Assembly (NCBI RefSeq): GCF_001542815.1
Contig: NZ_CP006992.1
Span: 1,307,501-1,371,500, forward strand
DNA length: 64,000 nt
From: Methylobacterium sp. AMS5
Lineage (GTDB): Bacteria > Pseudomonadota > Alphaproteobacteria > Rhizobiales > Beijerinckiaceae
Direction of reading: 5' to 3'
How positions within the stretch are numbered: position 1 is the stretch's first letter; each line of letters begins with the position of its first letter. Below the pieces are notes generated by a model. The model was not told the DNA's origin. It ran no database searches and saw only the letters and a program-made list of their open reading frames with translations. Positions 53,021 through 61,503 of the stretch are shown here, piece by piece. The translations under genes were made by a program, and so were the position numbers.

Positions 53021-55303
53021 ATGGCCTCCGACGCAGATCCCCTCTCCCCGCAGGCGGGGAGAGGGCCGAGCCTCCCTCGTCGGGGCCGCGGCGAGGCGGC
53101 AGCCGAGGGTGAGGGGGCGGTTCCGAAAGAGGCTCATCCTGAGCCGCCCCCTCACCTTCGTTCCGGCTGCGCCTCCGCGACCAGCCTGCACGACAAGGTG
53201 CAGCCTGGCCTCTCTCCGCGCGCGGAGAGAGGGAGACGCGTCGGCACGGTTCTCGCCCTCTTCGTCATCGTCGCGTTTCTTCTGGCGGGCACCCTCTGGC
53301 GTTACGCGGACGCCCTCCCACCCCTCGATCTGACCCAGGCCTCTCTCCGCTCCACCGTCATCCTCGACCGAAAGGGCCAGTTGCTGCGCCCCTTCGCCAC
53401 CGCCGACGGGCGTTGGCGCCTGCCCGTCACCGCGGACGCGATCGATCCGCGATACCTCGCCATGCTCAAGGCCTACGAGGATCGCCGCTTCGACAGCCAT
53501 CCCGGCCTCGATCCGGCGGCGACGCTCCGCGCCGCGTGGCAATGGCTCGCGCACGGCAAGATCGTGTCGGGCGGCTCGACCCTGTCGATGCAGGTCGCCC
53601 GCCTCGTCGAGCCGCGGGCCGAGCGCTCGCTACGCGCCAAACTCCGGCAGATGGTCCGTGCGGTCGAGTTGGAGCGTGCACTCGGCAAATCGGGCGTGCT
53701 CGACCTCTACCTCGCGCTCGCCCCCTATGGCGGCCCGGTCGAGGGCGTGCGGGCGGCGAGTCTGGCCTATTTCGGCCGCGAGCCGGCCCGCCTGTCATTT
53801 GCCGAGAGCGCGCTCCTCGTTGCCCTGCCGCAATCACCCGAGGCGCGCCGGCCCGACCGCTTCGCCGCCAACGCGCGGCGCGCCCGCGACCGGGTGCTCG
53901 ACATCGCCGCCGAGCGCGGCGTGCTGACCGCCGCCGAAGCGCAGGCGGCCAAGGCCGAGCCGGTGCCGGTTGCGCGAAAACAATTCCCGATGCTCGCGGC
54001 CCATGCCGCCGAGCAGGCCCACGCCGCCGACCCGGAGGCGCGGCTGCAGCACCTGACCCTCGACGCGCGCCTCCAGGCGAGCCTCGAGGCGCTGGCGACC
54101 GAGCGCGCGGCGGCCGCCGGCCCGGCGCTCTCCGCCGCGATCCTCGTCCTCGACAACCGCACCGGCGCGGTGCTCGCCCATGTCGGCAGCACCGGCTACC
54201 TCGACGCCGCCCGCGCCGGTGCCGTCGATGCCACGCAGGCGGTGCGCTCGCCGGGCTCGGCGCTCAAGCCCTTCATCTACGCGCTCGCCTTCGAGGACGG
54301 GCTCGCCCACCCGGAAACGCTCCTCGACGACCGCCCGGCGCGCTTTTCCGCGAGCTACGCCCCGGAAAACTTCGATATGGGGTTTCGCGGCACGGTGACG
54401 GCGCGGGTCGCACTCCAGCAATCGCTGAACCTGCCCGCGGTCGAGCTTCTGGATGCGGTCGGCGCCGCCCGCTTCGTCGCGCGGCTGCGGGGCGCCGGCG
54501 CGACGGTCCTGCTGCCGCGCGACACGGCGCCGGGCCTGCCCGTGGCCCTCGGCGGGCTCGGCATCACGCTCACCGACCTCGCCCGGCTCTATGCGGGTCT
54601 CGCGCGCTCCGGCACCGTGCCGGCGCTGGCCCGGCGCCTCGACGGCCCCGCCGCCGGCCCGGAGCCGGAGCGGCGGATCGCCGATCCGGTCGCGGCTTGG
54701 TACGTCGCCGACACCCTGCGCGGCGCCCCGCCGCCGGAGAACGCCCTGCCCGGCCGGATCAGCTTCAAGACCGGCACCTCCTACGGCTACCGCGACGCCT
54801 GGGCGGTGGGGTTCGATGCCCGCGTGACCATCGCCGTCTGGATCGGCCGCCCCGACGGCGCCTCGGTGCCGGGCCTGATCGGGCGCAGCCACGCCGCGCC
54901 GATCCTGTTCGATGCCTTCGCCCGGTTCGGCGGCGAGCCGGAGGCCCTGCCCCGCCCTCGCGACGCTCTCGTCGTCGCTACCGCCGCCCTGCCCCCGCCG
55001 CTGCGCCACATCCGCCGCGATGCGCCGAAAACCTTCGCGGCGACGCTCGGCGTGCCCCTCAAGATCGCTTATCCGCCGGACGGTGCCCGGGTCGATCTCG
55101 GTTTGAGCGAGGGCGCGCAGGCCCGCCTCGCCCTCAAGGCACTGGGCGGCCAGCCACCCCTGACCTGGATGGTCGATGGCCTGCCGGTGGCCGAGGCGAT
55201 GCGCCGGCAATCGGAATGGAGCCCGGAGGGCGCGGGCTTCGCGCGCATCTCGGTGATGGATGCGGTGGGTGCGAGCGACAGCGTGGTGGTGCGGCTGGAG
55301 TGA
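53021..55303 (+). CDS. pbpC: Penicillin-binding protein 1C (PBP1C), bifunctional
   Basis: 760 residues. A single TM helix (about 72-94) precedes a GT51 glycosyltransferase domain (AYEDRRFDSHPG, GGSTLSMQVARL) and a transpeptidase with SxxK at Ser413 (SPGSALKPF), SLN (QQSLNLPAV) and KTGTS. The C-terminal ~90 residues form a BiPBP_C-type domain. The first ~70 residues are odd: they are encoded by a hairpin-rich repeat (53040-53232), with no other start codon after it, so this copy carries an acquired cytoplasmic tail. It is transcribed after the alpha-2-macroglobulin gene. Confidence 0.93.
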   Translation: MASDADPLSPQAGRGPSLPRRGRGEAAAEGEGAVPKEAHPEPPPHLRSGCASATSLHDKVQPGLSPRAERGRRVGTVLALFVIVAFLLAGTLWRYADALPPLDLTQASLRSTVILDRKGQLLRPFATADGRWRLPVTADAIDPRYLAMLKAYEDRRFDSHPGLDPAATLRAAWQWLAHGKIVSGGSTLSMQVARLVEPRAERSLRAKLRQMVRAVELERALGKSGVLDLYLALAPYGGPVEGVRAASLAYFGREPARLSFAESALLVALPQSPEARRPDRFAANARRARDRVLDIAAERGVLTAAEAQAAKAEPVPVARKQFPMLAAHAAEQAHAADPEARLQHLTLDARLQASLEALATERAAAAGPALSAAILVLDNRTGAVLAHVGSTGYLDAARAGAVDATQAVRSPGSALKPFIYALAFEDGLAHPETLLDDRPARFSASYAPENFDMGFRGTVTARVALQQSLNLPAVELLDAVGAARFVARLRGAGATVLLPRDTAPGLPVALGGLGITLTDLARLYAGLARSGTVPALARRLDGPAAGPEPERRIADPVAAWYVADTLRGAPPPENALPGRISFKTGTSYGYRDAWAVGFDARVTIAVWIGRPDGASVPGLIGRSHAAPILFDAFARFGGEPEALPRPRDALVVATAALPPPLRHIRRDAPKTFAATLGVPLKIAYPPDGARVDLGLSEGAQARLALKALGGQPPLTWMVDGLPVAEAMRRQSEWSPEGAGFARISVMDAVGASDSVVVRLE
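53040..53232. repeat. Triple-hairpin repeat inside the 5' end of pbpC
   Basis: Three perfect inverted repeats are packed here. CCCTCTCCCCGC/GCGGGGAGAGGG spans 53040-53065. GGTGAGGGGGCGG/CCGCCCCCTCACC spans 53108-53156. CCTCTCTCCGCG/CGCGGAGAGAGG spans 53209-53232. This type of element is typical of intergenic DNA in high-GC alphaproteobacteria, yet here it is read in frame. Confidence 0.8.
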
Positions 55304-55309
55304 TGTGTT

Positions 55310-55975
55310 CTATCGCGGCGGCTGACTGATGGGATCGGCAGGGGGGTTGAGGAAGCCTCTGACGCGGCCGCTAAAATTACTGAAATCAAAATTCACATTA
55401 AGGCTTAGAAGAACAATAATAACGACTGCCGTCCATAAAAAATTCGCAATCAAATTCTGTCCTACACTCAGACCCCAAGATACCTTTGTTCTTTCAGAAA
55501 CATGAGATTTTATATCTCCATGCTTTGAAGCTCTGTCCCGATTTGTTGCCTCAATGAGATCATGCAATGATTGAAATTGAGCCTTATAGATCTGATCATT
55601 TATTTCATCCTTAGAACTGTCGAGGACAATCTTGGCGAAGCTTCCTATCTCCCCGCGCGCTTGAGAAATAACGGAGTCGATTCGTAAATCCGTCCAGCCA
55701 CTAACGTAGCTGTCGATTTCCTCCTGGCGGGGGCGTCTACCAAGCTGCTGAGTTCGCTGGACGATCCAATCTCGCTTTTCTTGCTTGTACAAACTGTAGG
55801 CGACGCAAGCGACAACGGGCGCTATAGGGTTTTCACCCGCCATGCGCCCCATAATACGTTCAAATACGGTATTATATTCGCCGGAAATTATCCCAGGTAA
55901 CGTCTCTTCATCATCAGCAGTATCAGGGTTTTCTGTCCGATTTTGCTGGATTTTTCCGTCTTCCGGCATGCTCAT
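55310..55975 (-). CDS. AT-rich hypothetical protein, tail-anchored membrane type
   Basis: 221 residues; I do not recognise it with confidence. The N-terminus is polar and Gln/Glu-rich. A helix at about residues 52-62 (PVVACVAYSLYK) is followed by KRDWIVQRTQQLGRRPRQEE and a long helical segment. A strong C-terminal helix (NLIANFLWTAVVIIVLLSL) and a short tail suggest membrane anchoring. GC in its 3' part is about 32-38% against roughly 70% around it, with many codons rare here, a sign of recent transfer. It overlaps the upstream small gene by ~50 bp and ends 6 bp from convergent pbpC. Confidence 0.7.
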   Translation of the reverse strand: MSMPEDGKIQQNRTENPDTADDEETLPGIISGEYNTVFERIMGRMAGENPIAPVVACVAYSLYKQEKRDWIVQRTQQLGRRPRQEEIDSYVSGWTDLRIDSVISQARGEIGSFAKIVLDSSKDEINDQIYKAQFQSLHDLIEATNRDRASKHGDIKSHVSERTKVSWGLSVGQNLIANFLWTAVVIIVLLSLNVNFDFSNFSGRVRGFLNPPADPISQPPR

Positions 55976-56183
55976 TTGCCTGGCTCTTCAATGCATTATC
56001 AATATGCTTGTCTATATTGACCCGCACAATACCAACCCCAGGCAACCGCATTTCCTGAGTATGAGAAGACGGATTAGCGGGACGCGCAAACCATTTGACC
56101 GTCATACCGCTATCTCCACACCATGAGATGTCATTACCGAAAGTCTGAGCCCCTAACGGAGCCATTCCTGCGAGCCACCGCAT
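55923..56183 (-). CDS. Small hypothetical protein upstream of the AT-rich gene
   Basis: About 86 residues, unknown family. The core GMTVKWFARPANPSSHTQEM then RLPGVGIVRVNIDKHIDNAL looks like a conserved soluble domain, with a basic Lys/Arg tail. Its last ~53 bp overlap the start of the gene at 55310-55975 in another frame, so the pair is probably one transferred cassette. The start is uncertain (ATG 56183, ATG 56165 or TTG 56192); the N-terminus lies at the change from AT-rich to host-like DNA and may be truncated. Confidence 0.55.
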   Translation of the reverse strand: MRWLAGMAPLGAQTFGNDISWCGDSGMTVKWFARPANPSSHTQEMRLPGVGIVRVNIDKHIDNALKSQANEHAGRRKNPAKSDRKP

Positions 56184-56461
56184 CGTGTTCAAGGAGCGTC
56201 ACCACCTTGTGAAAGCCGCAGCTCGAAGGCACCGCAATCGCATAAGCGGACGGGCATGGTTAACGATTGGTATATGCCCTGTGCCAGCCGCGGCAAGGGC
56301 AAGAAGGTGCAACCGAGTTCGCCGTGTCAGGCTCTCGCGACTCATTGTAACCGCCACCGTTTCACACATGCCTTCCGTGCTTGCGGCGAGACGTATGATG
56401 CGCATTGTCTCAGCGTGCGGCACCACACGTGACTCCCGAGATCCGAAAGTTAGCTGAGCCT
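56184..56461. other. Intergenic region before the sugE leader
   Basis: No gene can be supported. It probably holds promoters for the AT-rich pair (minus) and for sugE (plus). A long minus-strand frame crosses it and sugE but shows no family features. Confidence 0.4.
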
Positions 56462-56512
56462 GCGAGGCAACGTCCTCCCCCATCCAGGGGTCCAAGTCCG
56501 GGACGGCCCGGC
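56462..56512 (+). promoter_or_regulatory. Candidate guanidine-II (mini-ykkC) riboswitch
   Basis: Two small hairpins lie 20 nt apart just before sugE. CCGGG-ACGG-CCCGG (56498-56511) has the ACGR loop that defines this riboswitch class. GAGG-CAACGT-CCTC (56464-56477) has a 6-nt loop containing ACG but ending in T, so it only partly fits. Mini-ykkC motifs are known to control SugE/Gdx guanidinium exporters in proteobacteria. Confidence 0.5.
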
Positions 56513-56534
56513 TCATGCGCCCCATGAGGCTGCC

Positions 56535-56855
56535 GTGGCCTGGATCGTTCTCGTCTTCGCCGGTCTGCTGGAGGTCGTCTGGGCCTTCGCGATGAAGCAG
56601 TCGGAGGGGTTCTCCCGCCTCTGGCCCAGCGTCATCACCCTCGTCACCATGGGCTTGAGCTTCGCCTGCCTCGCCTGGGCGATGCGCAGCCTGCCGCTCG
56701 GCACCGCCTACACGATCTGGACCGGCATCGGCGCGGTCGGCGCCTTCATCGTCGGCATCGCGTTTTTGGGCGAGGCGATGAACGCCACCCGCATCCTGGC
56801 GGCGCTGCTGATCGTCAGCGGGCTCGTGGTGATGAAGCTGTCGAGCACCGCCTGA
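56535..56855 (+). CDS. sugE: SMR-family guanidinium exporter SugE (Gdx)
   Basis: 106 residues with four transmembrane helices, starting MAWIVLVFAGLLEVVWAFAM with the essential Glu13 of SMR transporters and WPSVITLV. The GTAYTIWTGIGAVGAF motif in helix 3 is characteristic of the SugE/Gdx subgroup, which exports guanidinium, rather than EmrE. The start is a GTG at 56535, since no in-frame ATG is near and GAGG lies five bases upstream. The riboswitch-like leader fits the role. Confidence 0.9.
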   Translation: MAWIVLVFAGLLEVVWAFAMKQSEGFSRLWPSVITLVTMGLSFACLAWAMRSLPLGTAYTIWTGIGAVGAFIVGIAFLGEAMNATRILAALLIVSGLVVMKLSSTA

Positions 56856-56859
56856 CGGC

Positions 56860-57660
56860 TCAGGCCGCCCCCTCCCCGCAGCCGGGAAACACCGCGAACA
56901 CATCCTCGCGCACCCGGTCGAGAAGGCGGCGATAGGCCGGCTCGCAGGCCATGCCGGCGGTGATGCGCCCGTACTGCGCGCCCTCGGCCAGCGCCCCGCG
57001 CTCCGGCACCAAGGCGAGCGGGGTCGCAGCCGGCGTGAGCTGCGTGCCGCGGCCGGAGAAGAGAGTCGTGAGGATGCCGAACATCTCGCCCTGGATCGTC
57101 GGACGCCCGAGCACGGCGAGCCGGTACTGCCCCTGGAAGTTCGTGACGAGGTAGATCTGGCCCGATTGGTTCGGCACCGAGACGGTGCCGGATTGCGCGA
57201 ACGGCGCGTCGAGCCGCTCGGCCTCCCGAAAGACGAGCCGGGCGCTCTCGGCGTCCCAGGCGATCTCGGTGCGGTAGGCGAAGATCGCGCCCGCCTGCCC
57301 GAACGAGGGGCGGAGCGTCAGGTAGCGCCCGGTCAGGAAGGCCACCGCCTCGCGGGTGTAGGAGCCGAACTCCTCCGGCGCGTGGCGGGCCTTTTCCGCG
57401 CTCGCCACCGGCGGCGCGGGGGCCTGCACCCTCAGGGGCAACCCCAACGCCTCCTCCAGGCGGATCGTGGTGGCCAGCGTGAAGGGCCGGCGGCCGGAGA
57501 GCGCCTTCTCGAGGGTCGAGATGCTGATGCGGGCCGCGTCCGCGAGCGCCTGCCGCGACATCCGGCGGCGGGCCAGCGCCTCGCGCACGGCGTCCGCGAT
57601 GGCGCGGCTCTGCCCGGCGGGCAGTTCGGTCTCGGGGTGATCGGCCTCGATCAGCGGCAT
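56860..57660 (-). CDS. XRE-type helix-turn-helix regulator with a large C-terminal domain
   Basis: 266 residues. The HTH (about residues 22-75; MSRQALADAARISISTLEKA) recognises DNA. The C-terminal ~170 residues form a mixed domain (FGSYTREAVAFLTGRYLTLR, SGQIYLVTNFQGQYRLAVLG) that I cannot name and which may bind a ligand. ATG 57660 was chosen, in frame with GTG 57687. The gene runs toward sugE and ends 4 bp from its stop, so it is convergent and not its operon partner. Confidence 0.78.
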   Translation of the reverse strand: MPLIEADHPETELPAGQSRAIADAVREALARRRMSRQALADAARISISTLEKALSGRRPFTLATTIRLEEALGLPLRVQAPAPPVASAEKARHAPEEFGSYTREAVAFLTGRYLTLRPSFGQAGAIFAYRTEIAWDAESARLVFREAERLDAPFAQSGTVSVPNQSGQIYLVTNFQGQYRLAVLGRPTIQGEMFGILTTLFSGRGTQLTPAATPLALVPERGALAEGAQYGRITAGMACEPAYRRLLDRVREDVFAVFPGCGEGAA

Positions 57661-57711
57661 CGCGTGCGGTTCCGGACGGATCCGCACAGAACCGCACCGA
57701 GGCGGGAAGCG

Positions 57712-58347
57712 TCAAGGCTCGGCGGTTTCGTCGAGCACCGCCTCCACCAGCAACCGCTCCGGTCCCGGCGTCACCGCATCGAGCGGCCAGCAGGTGGCGA
57801 GGACGAGGTGCCGGCCCGGCGCGTCCGGGTCGAGGCCGGAGGCGTCCCACCGCGCGACCCGGCGCCCGGTGACGCGGAAGCGGAGCCTGCGGCCGTCGCG
57901 GCGCTCCACCGCGATCGCATCCCCGACCGCGAGCCGGCCGAGGCTGCGGAACTGTGTGTCGCGGTGGGCGGCGTAGACCGCCGTTCCCGGTTCGCCCGCC
58001 TGCGGCGTGCCCTCGACATGGCCGGGCCCGAAGGCCAAGGCCTGCCCGCTCGATCCAGCGAGCACCACGTAGTGCTCGCCGAGCCGCGGGAAGCCGATGC
58101 GGGCGACCGGAACCGTGTCGGCCCAGGGCCAGGGGCGGGCGGGCACGCCCTCGGCCAGGGTGCGCGCGAAGGCGCGCTCCAGCAACCCCTGCGCCAGAGC
58201 CGCCTTGGCCGGAATCCAGGCCGCCTGCGCCAGCAGAACCGAACCGGCCGCGACCAGCAGGAGGGCCGGCAAGGAAACCGGAGGGGCCGCGAGGCCCCTC
58301 CGGCCGGAGCGCCGCGATGCGGCGCCCTGTTGTGCGATCCCGCTCAC
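57712..58347 (-). CDS. Class GN (marine proteobacterial) sortase
   Basis: 211 residues. An N-terminal hydrophobic helix (about residues 25-40) anchors a sortase fold. The catalytic His is in YAAHRDTQF, Cys in LVLATCWPLD and Arg in GPERLLVEA. Sortases are rare in Gram-negatives; this class occurs with a single dedicated VIT-VWA substrate. The start is GTG 58347, whose first bases form the GTGA overlap with the substrate gene's stop. It should process the LPQTA tail of the preceding protein. Confidence 0.88.
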   Translation of the reverse strand: MSGIAQQGAASRRSGRRGLAAPPVSLPALLLVAAGSVLLAQAAWIPAKAALAQGLLERAFARTLAEGVPARPWPWADTVPVARIGFPRLGEHYVVLAGSSGQALAFGPGHVEGTPQAGEPGTAVYAAHRDTQFRSLGRLAVGDAIAVERRDGRRLRFRVTGRRVARWDASGLDPDAPGRHLVLATCWPLDAVTPGPERLLVEAVLDETAEP

Positions 58348-60560
58348 GCTGCGAGCCGGCGGCGGGAGAGGACGAGACCGAGCACCAGCAGCAGCGCCCC
58401 GAGCCATGCGCGGATCTCGAAATCCGTGGCGGTCTGCGGCAGCGCCACCGCCTGCGCGGCAGCGATCTGCGTGGCCGGGGCCGTGGCGCGGCGCTGGCGC
58501 GGCGGCGGGGGAAGCTGCGGAGCCTCGTCCTGCGTGCCGAACACCGTCTCGAAGTCCCAGCCGGCCGGCAGGTTGAGCGGCAGCTCGGTGCTGGTGAGGC
58601 GCAGCCCGGCCGGCCGGCGCGGGGTGGCGTCCACCGCCACCAGCGAGGTCAGCCGTGTCGTCAGCCCGTGGTCGAGCGCCAGCCGCAGGATCGCCGCGTC
58701 GGCGGCCTGCGCGTCAAGCCCGCCGGTCAGCCGCGCGGTCTCGGCCTCGGCGATCTTCGCCCGCGCCCAGAGCTTGCCGATCCCGGTCCCGTCCTGCGCC
58801 GCATCGAGGTGCAGCTGCGTCTGCCAGGGTTGGCCGCCGATCCGGCCGGTGAGGGTCAGGGTGCCGCGGACCTGTCCCATCCGGGCCGAAAGGGTGAGCG
58901 GCTCGCCGCGGTAGAGGTCGGGCAGGCGAGCCGGCGTCACGTCGATGCCGGGCTCGGAGAAGGTCGCGGTCAGGTCGGTGACGGCGGGGCTTTCCAGCTT
59001 CACCAACAGGGCGCGCATCCGCTCGGTCACCTGATCGGGCGTGTCGATCTGGGTGAAGCTGCCCTGCCCAAGTTCGGCGGCGTGGCGCATCAGGTAGCCG
59101 TTCGGGGCCGAGCCGATGCCCACCATGAACAGCCGCGAGCGCCCGCGCTCCGTCGCGATGGCGGAGAAGATCTGCGCCTCGTTGCCGATGGCGCCGTCGG
59201 TGAGGAACACGACCTGGCGCAGACGCCCCGTCTCCTCCGGCGTCGCGTCCCGCAGGGCGGCCTGGAGCGGCGCCAGCATCTCCGTGCCGCCGCTTGCCTG
59301 GAGCCCCGCCACGAAGCTTTTGGCCCGCGTCAGATGGCGCGCGTCGGCCGGCACCGGATCGGGAAACAGCGTGTCGAAGCTGTGATCGAAGCGGATCACG
59401 TTGAAGCGGTCGCCCGCGCCCAGCCGGTCGAGGCCGATCAGCAGGCTCGCCTTGGCCTGCCGCATCGAGGCACCGCCCATGGAGCCGGAATTGTCGATGA
59501 CGAACACCACGTCACGGGGCACGGAGGCGGCCGGGCTCGCGGATTCCGGCGGGGTCACCACGGCGAGCACCGCCTCAGCCCCCGCCACCCGTTCGCGGAA
59601 CAGGCCGACCGCGGGCGCCTCGCCGGGGGCCGCATTCCAGGTCAGCTCGAAATCGCGGTCGGCGGCGGTGGTGCCGTCGGCAAGCGTGACGCGGCGCTCG
59701 CTCGCGGACAGTTCCTCGATACGGACCGCATGAGTGGCGCTGCGCACCTGGCCCAGGGGAAAGCCGGCCTTGAGATCGATGGTGATCGTCAGCGGGTTGA
59801 TCGGCGCATGGCGGGCCGGGTCGAGCACCGGGGCCGTGATCTTCTCGCGATCCGGGACGGGATCGGCGGCGGCGCCTCGCTCGACGACGGACATCACCGC
59901 CGGGGGAGTGGGGCTGTAGCGCGGGGCGGCGACGGTCGGCAGGCGCAAGGCATAGGTGCCGGCGGAGGACCGCACCGGCTGCTGGTACTCGATCTGCACC
60001 AGCACGGTCTCGCCGGGGCCAATATTGGCGACCGCGTTGGTGAACAGGTTGGGCCGCTGCTGTTCGGTGAGCGCGGCGGCCTTACCCTCGGCCTTCGCCG
60101 CCTCGTAGACGCGCCGCGCCGCCTCGCGCTCGCGGATGTCGGCGACGATGACCCGGTCGCCGACCACGAGCTTCATCGTATCGACTGCCGCATCCTCCGG
60201 CAGCGGGAACAGGTAGGTGCCCTCGACCCACTCGCTCGTCGTGTTGCGGAAGGCCTGGGTGATCGTCGCCCGCGCGGTCGGGCCGCTCACGGTGATCGCG
60301 GTGTCCGCCTTGAGGCGGGGCGCCTCGACGGGCGCGCCGCCCTCGAAGCGCAGCAGAAGCGTGCCGCTGCCGTCCTGCGCCCTCGAATTCTGCGCCCTCG
60401 AATCCTGCGCGCGAGCGGGCGCGATGCCGGCGATGAGGGCGAGCAGGAGGGCGATCAGCGGCCCGAGCAGGAGGTTGCGCGTCAGGCCCGGAGCCGGACA
60501 TGCGAGCGGTGACCGGGGATGCGGCGACTGTGGCAGCGGGGAGTGGGGAAGCGAGAGCAT
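58344..60560 (-). CDS. VIT-VWA sortase target protein (LPxTA anchor)
   Basis: 738 residues. Signal peptide (long n-region, cleavage near APARAQ), VIT domain (about residues 60-190; AITVSGPTARATITQAFRN, EGTYLFPLPEDAAVD), VWA domain (about 300-470) with the intact MIDAS motif DNSGSMGGAS, then beta-rich sequence. The C-terminus is a sorting signal: LPQTA, a hydrophobic helix (WLGALLLVLGLVL) and SRRR. ATG 60560 was chosen because GGAGG lies five bases upstream; the frame runs to 60671. It is the partner substrate of the sortase at 57712-58347. The ligand and role are unknown. Confidence 0.92.
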   Translation of the reverse strand: MLSLPHSPLPQSPHPRSPLACPAPGLTRNLLLGPLIALLLALIAGIAPARAQDSRAQNSRAQDGSGTLLLRFEGGAPVEAPRLKADTAITVSGPTARATITQAFRNTTSEWVEGTYLFPLPEDAAVDTMKLVVGDRVIVADIREREAARRVYEAAKAEGKAAALTEQQRPNLFTNAVANIGPGETVLVQIEYQQPVRSSAGTYALRLPTVAAPRYSPTPPAVMSVVERGAAADPVPDREKITAPVLDPARHAPINPLTITIDLKAGFPLGQVRSATHAVRIEELSASERRVTLADGTTAADRDFELTWNAAPGEAPAVGLFRERVAGAEAVLAVVTPPESASPAASVPRDVVFVIDNSGSMGGASMRQAKASLLIGLDRLGAGDRFNVIRFDHSFDTLFPDPVPADARHLTRAKSFVAGLQASGGTEMLAPLQAALRDATPEETGRLRQVVFLTDGAIGNEAQIFSAIATERGRSRLFMVGIGSAPNGYLMRHAAELGQGSFTQIDTPDQVTERMRALLVKLESPAVTDLTATFSEPGIDVTPARLPDLYRGEPLTLSARMGQVRGTLTLTGRIGGQPWQTQLHLDAAQDGTGIGKLWARAKIAEAETARLTGGLDAQAADAAILRLALDHGLTTRLTSLVAVDATPRRPAGLRLTSTELPLNLPAGWDFETVFGTQDEAPQLPPPPRQRRATAPATQIAAAQAVALPQTATDFEIRAWLGALLLVLGLVLSRRRLAA

Positions 60561-60804
60561 GGGAGCCTCCATCGGCGGATGCCGGCCCTGTGGCCGGTTC
60601 CTGCCAAGGCTCCTCCAGCGTGCCCTGCGCCGCCACGGGACGCTTCGCCAACCTTCGGCCCCGCTCCGCACCCGAGCGGCCCGCGATGTCCGGAAAGCGG
60701 CGCCATTGCCCGCTTATGGTGACGCTTCGTCCGGATCGGTGCGGAGATCGGGCGCGGCGTCTCGGCCCGCTTCCCGCGGCGCGCGAACCGCCTACATCGG
60801 GGCG

Positions 60805-61416
60805 ATGTCCCGCTCGACCCCGCCATCCGCCACCCGTATCGTCTGCATCCGCCACGGCGAATCGACGTTCAACGCGCATCACGAGGCGACGGGGCGCGAC
60901 CCCGGCCATATCGATGCCCGCCTGTCCGAGCGCGGCCACGCCCAGGTCGCCGCGGCCCGCGAGGCGCTGCGCGCGATCCCCTTCGAACTCGTCGTCACCT
61001 CGCCGCTGACCCGGGCGCTCCAGACCACTGCCGGGATCTTCTCCGATCACCCGGCGCGGCCCGACGTGCTGGTGGAGGTGCTCCACCGCGAATGCCAGGA
61101 GAGCAGTTGCGACATCGGCCGGGCGGCCTCGGTGCTGGCGCAGGAATTTCCGGCCTTCCAAGTCGCCCATCTTCCCGAGACGTGGTGGTACGCGGACGGC
61201 GAGGCCGGGCCCGACGGCTGGCATGTCGAGCCGCGGACCCTGTTCGACCAGCGCGTCTCGGGGTTTCGCGATTGGCTGCGGTCGCGGCCGGAGCGGACCA
61301 TCGGGGTCGTCGGCCACTGCACCTTCTTCTACCACCTGACCGGGCGCTGGCTCGCCAACTGCGAGGCGCTCGACGTCGACCTCACGGCGGAGCCGCGCCC
61401 GCGCGCCTACGGCTGA
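60805..61416 (+). CDS. Histidine phosphatase (phosphoglycerate-mutase-like)
   Basis: 203 residues of the histidine phosphatase superfamily. The catalytic RHGE is in VCIRHGESTFNAHH. The partner Arg is in SPLTRALQTT, and a second His is in GVVGHCTFFYHL. This covers many phosphatases; the substrate is not defined by sequence. ATG 60805 was taken as the start. Its TGA is part of a perfect 16-bp hairpin (61414-61452), a likely terminator. Confidence 0.9.
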   Translation: MSRSTPPSATRIVCIRHGESTFNAHHEATGRDPGHIDARLSERGHAQVAAAREALRAIPFELVVTSPLTRALQTTAGIFSDHPARPDVLVEVLHRECQESSCDIGRAASVLAQEFPAFQVAHLPETWWYADGEAGPDGWHVEPRTLFDQRVSGFRDWLRSRPERTIGVVGHCTFFYHLTGRWLANCEALDVDLTAEPRPRAYG

Positions 61417-61452
61417 TACGGTGTCCGCTCAATCGAAGCGGACACCGTATCA
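61414..61452. terminator. 16-bp perfect hairpin at the phosphatase stop codon
   Basis: TGATACGGTGTCCGCT (61414-61429) pairs exactly with AGCGGACACCGTATCA (61437-61452) around a 7-nt loop. The first TGA is the stop codon. There is no T-run; it lies between convergent genes and could stop transcription both ways. Confidence 0.65.
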
Positions 61453-61503
61453 GCAAGCCTGCGCGGCGCTCGAGCGAAGCCCGAAATCCACGGTGCGAAG
61501 CAA

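Noticed and set aside
49636..53022. An 1128-residue minus-strand frame within the alpha-2-macroglobulin gene
   Set aside because: It is a shadow of a gene with clear thioester and MG domains.
56199..56903. A 234-residue minus-strand frame opposite sugE
   Set aside because: SugE on the plus strand is unmistakable; the minus frame has no recognisable features.
57954..60512. An 852-residue plus-strand frame opposite the sortase substrate
   Set aside because: It is a shadow of the VIT-VWA gene, without start signal or domain.
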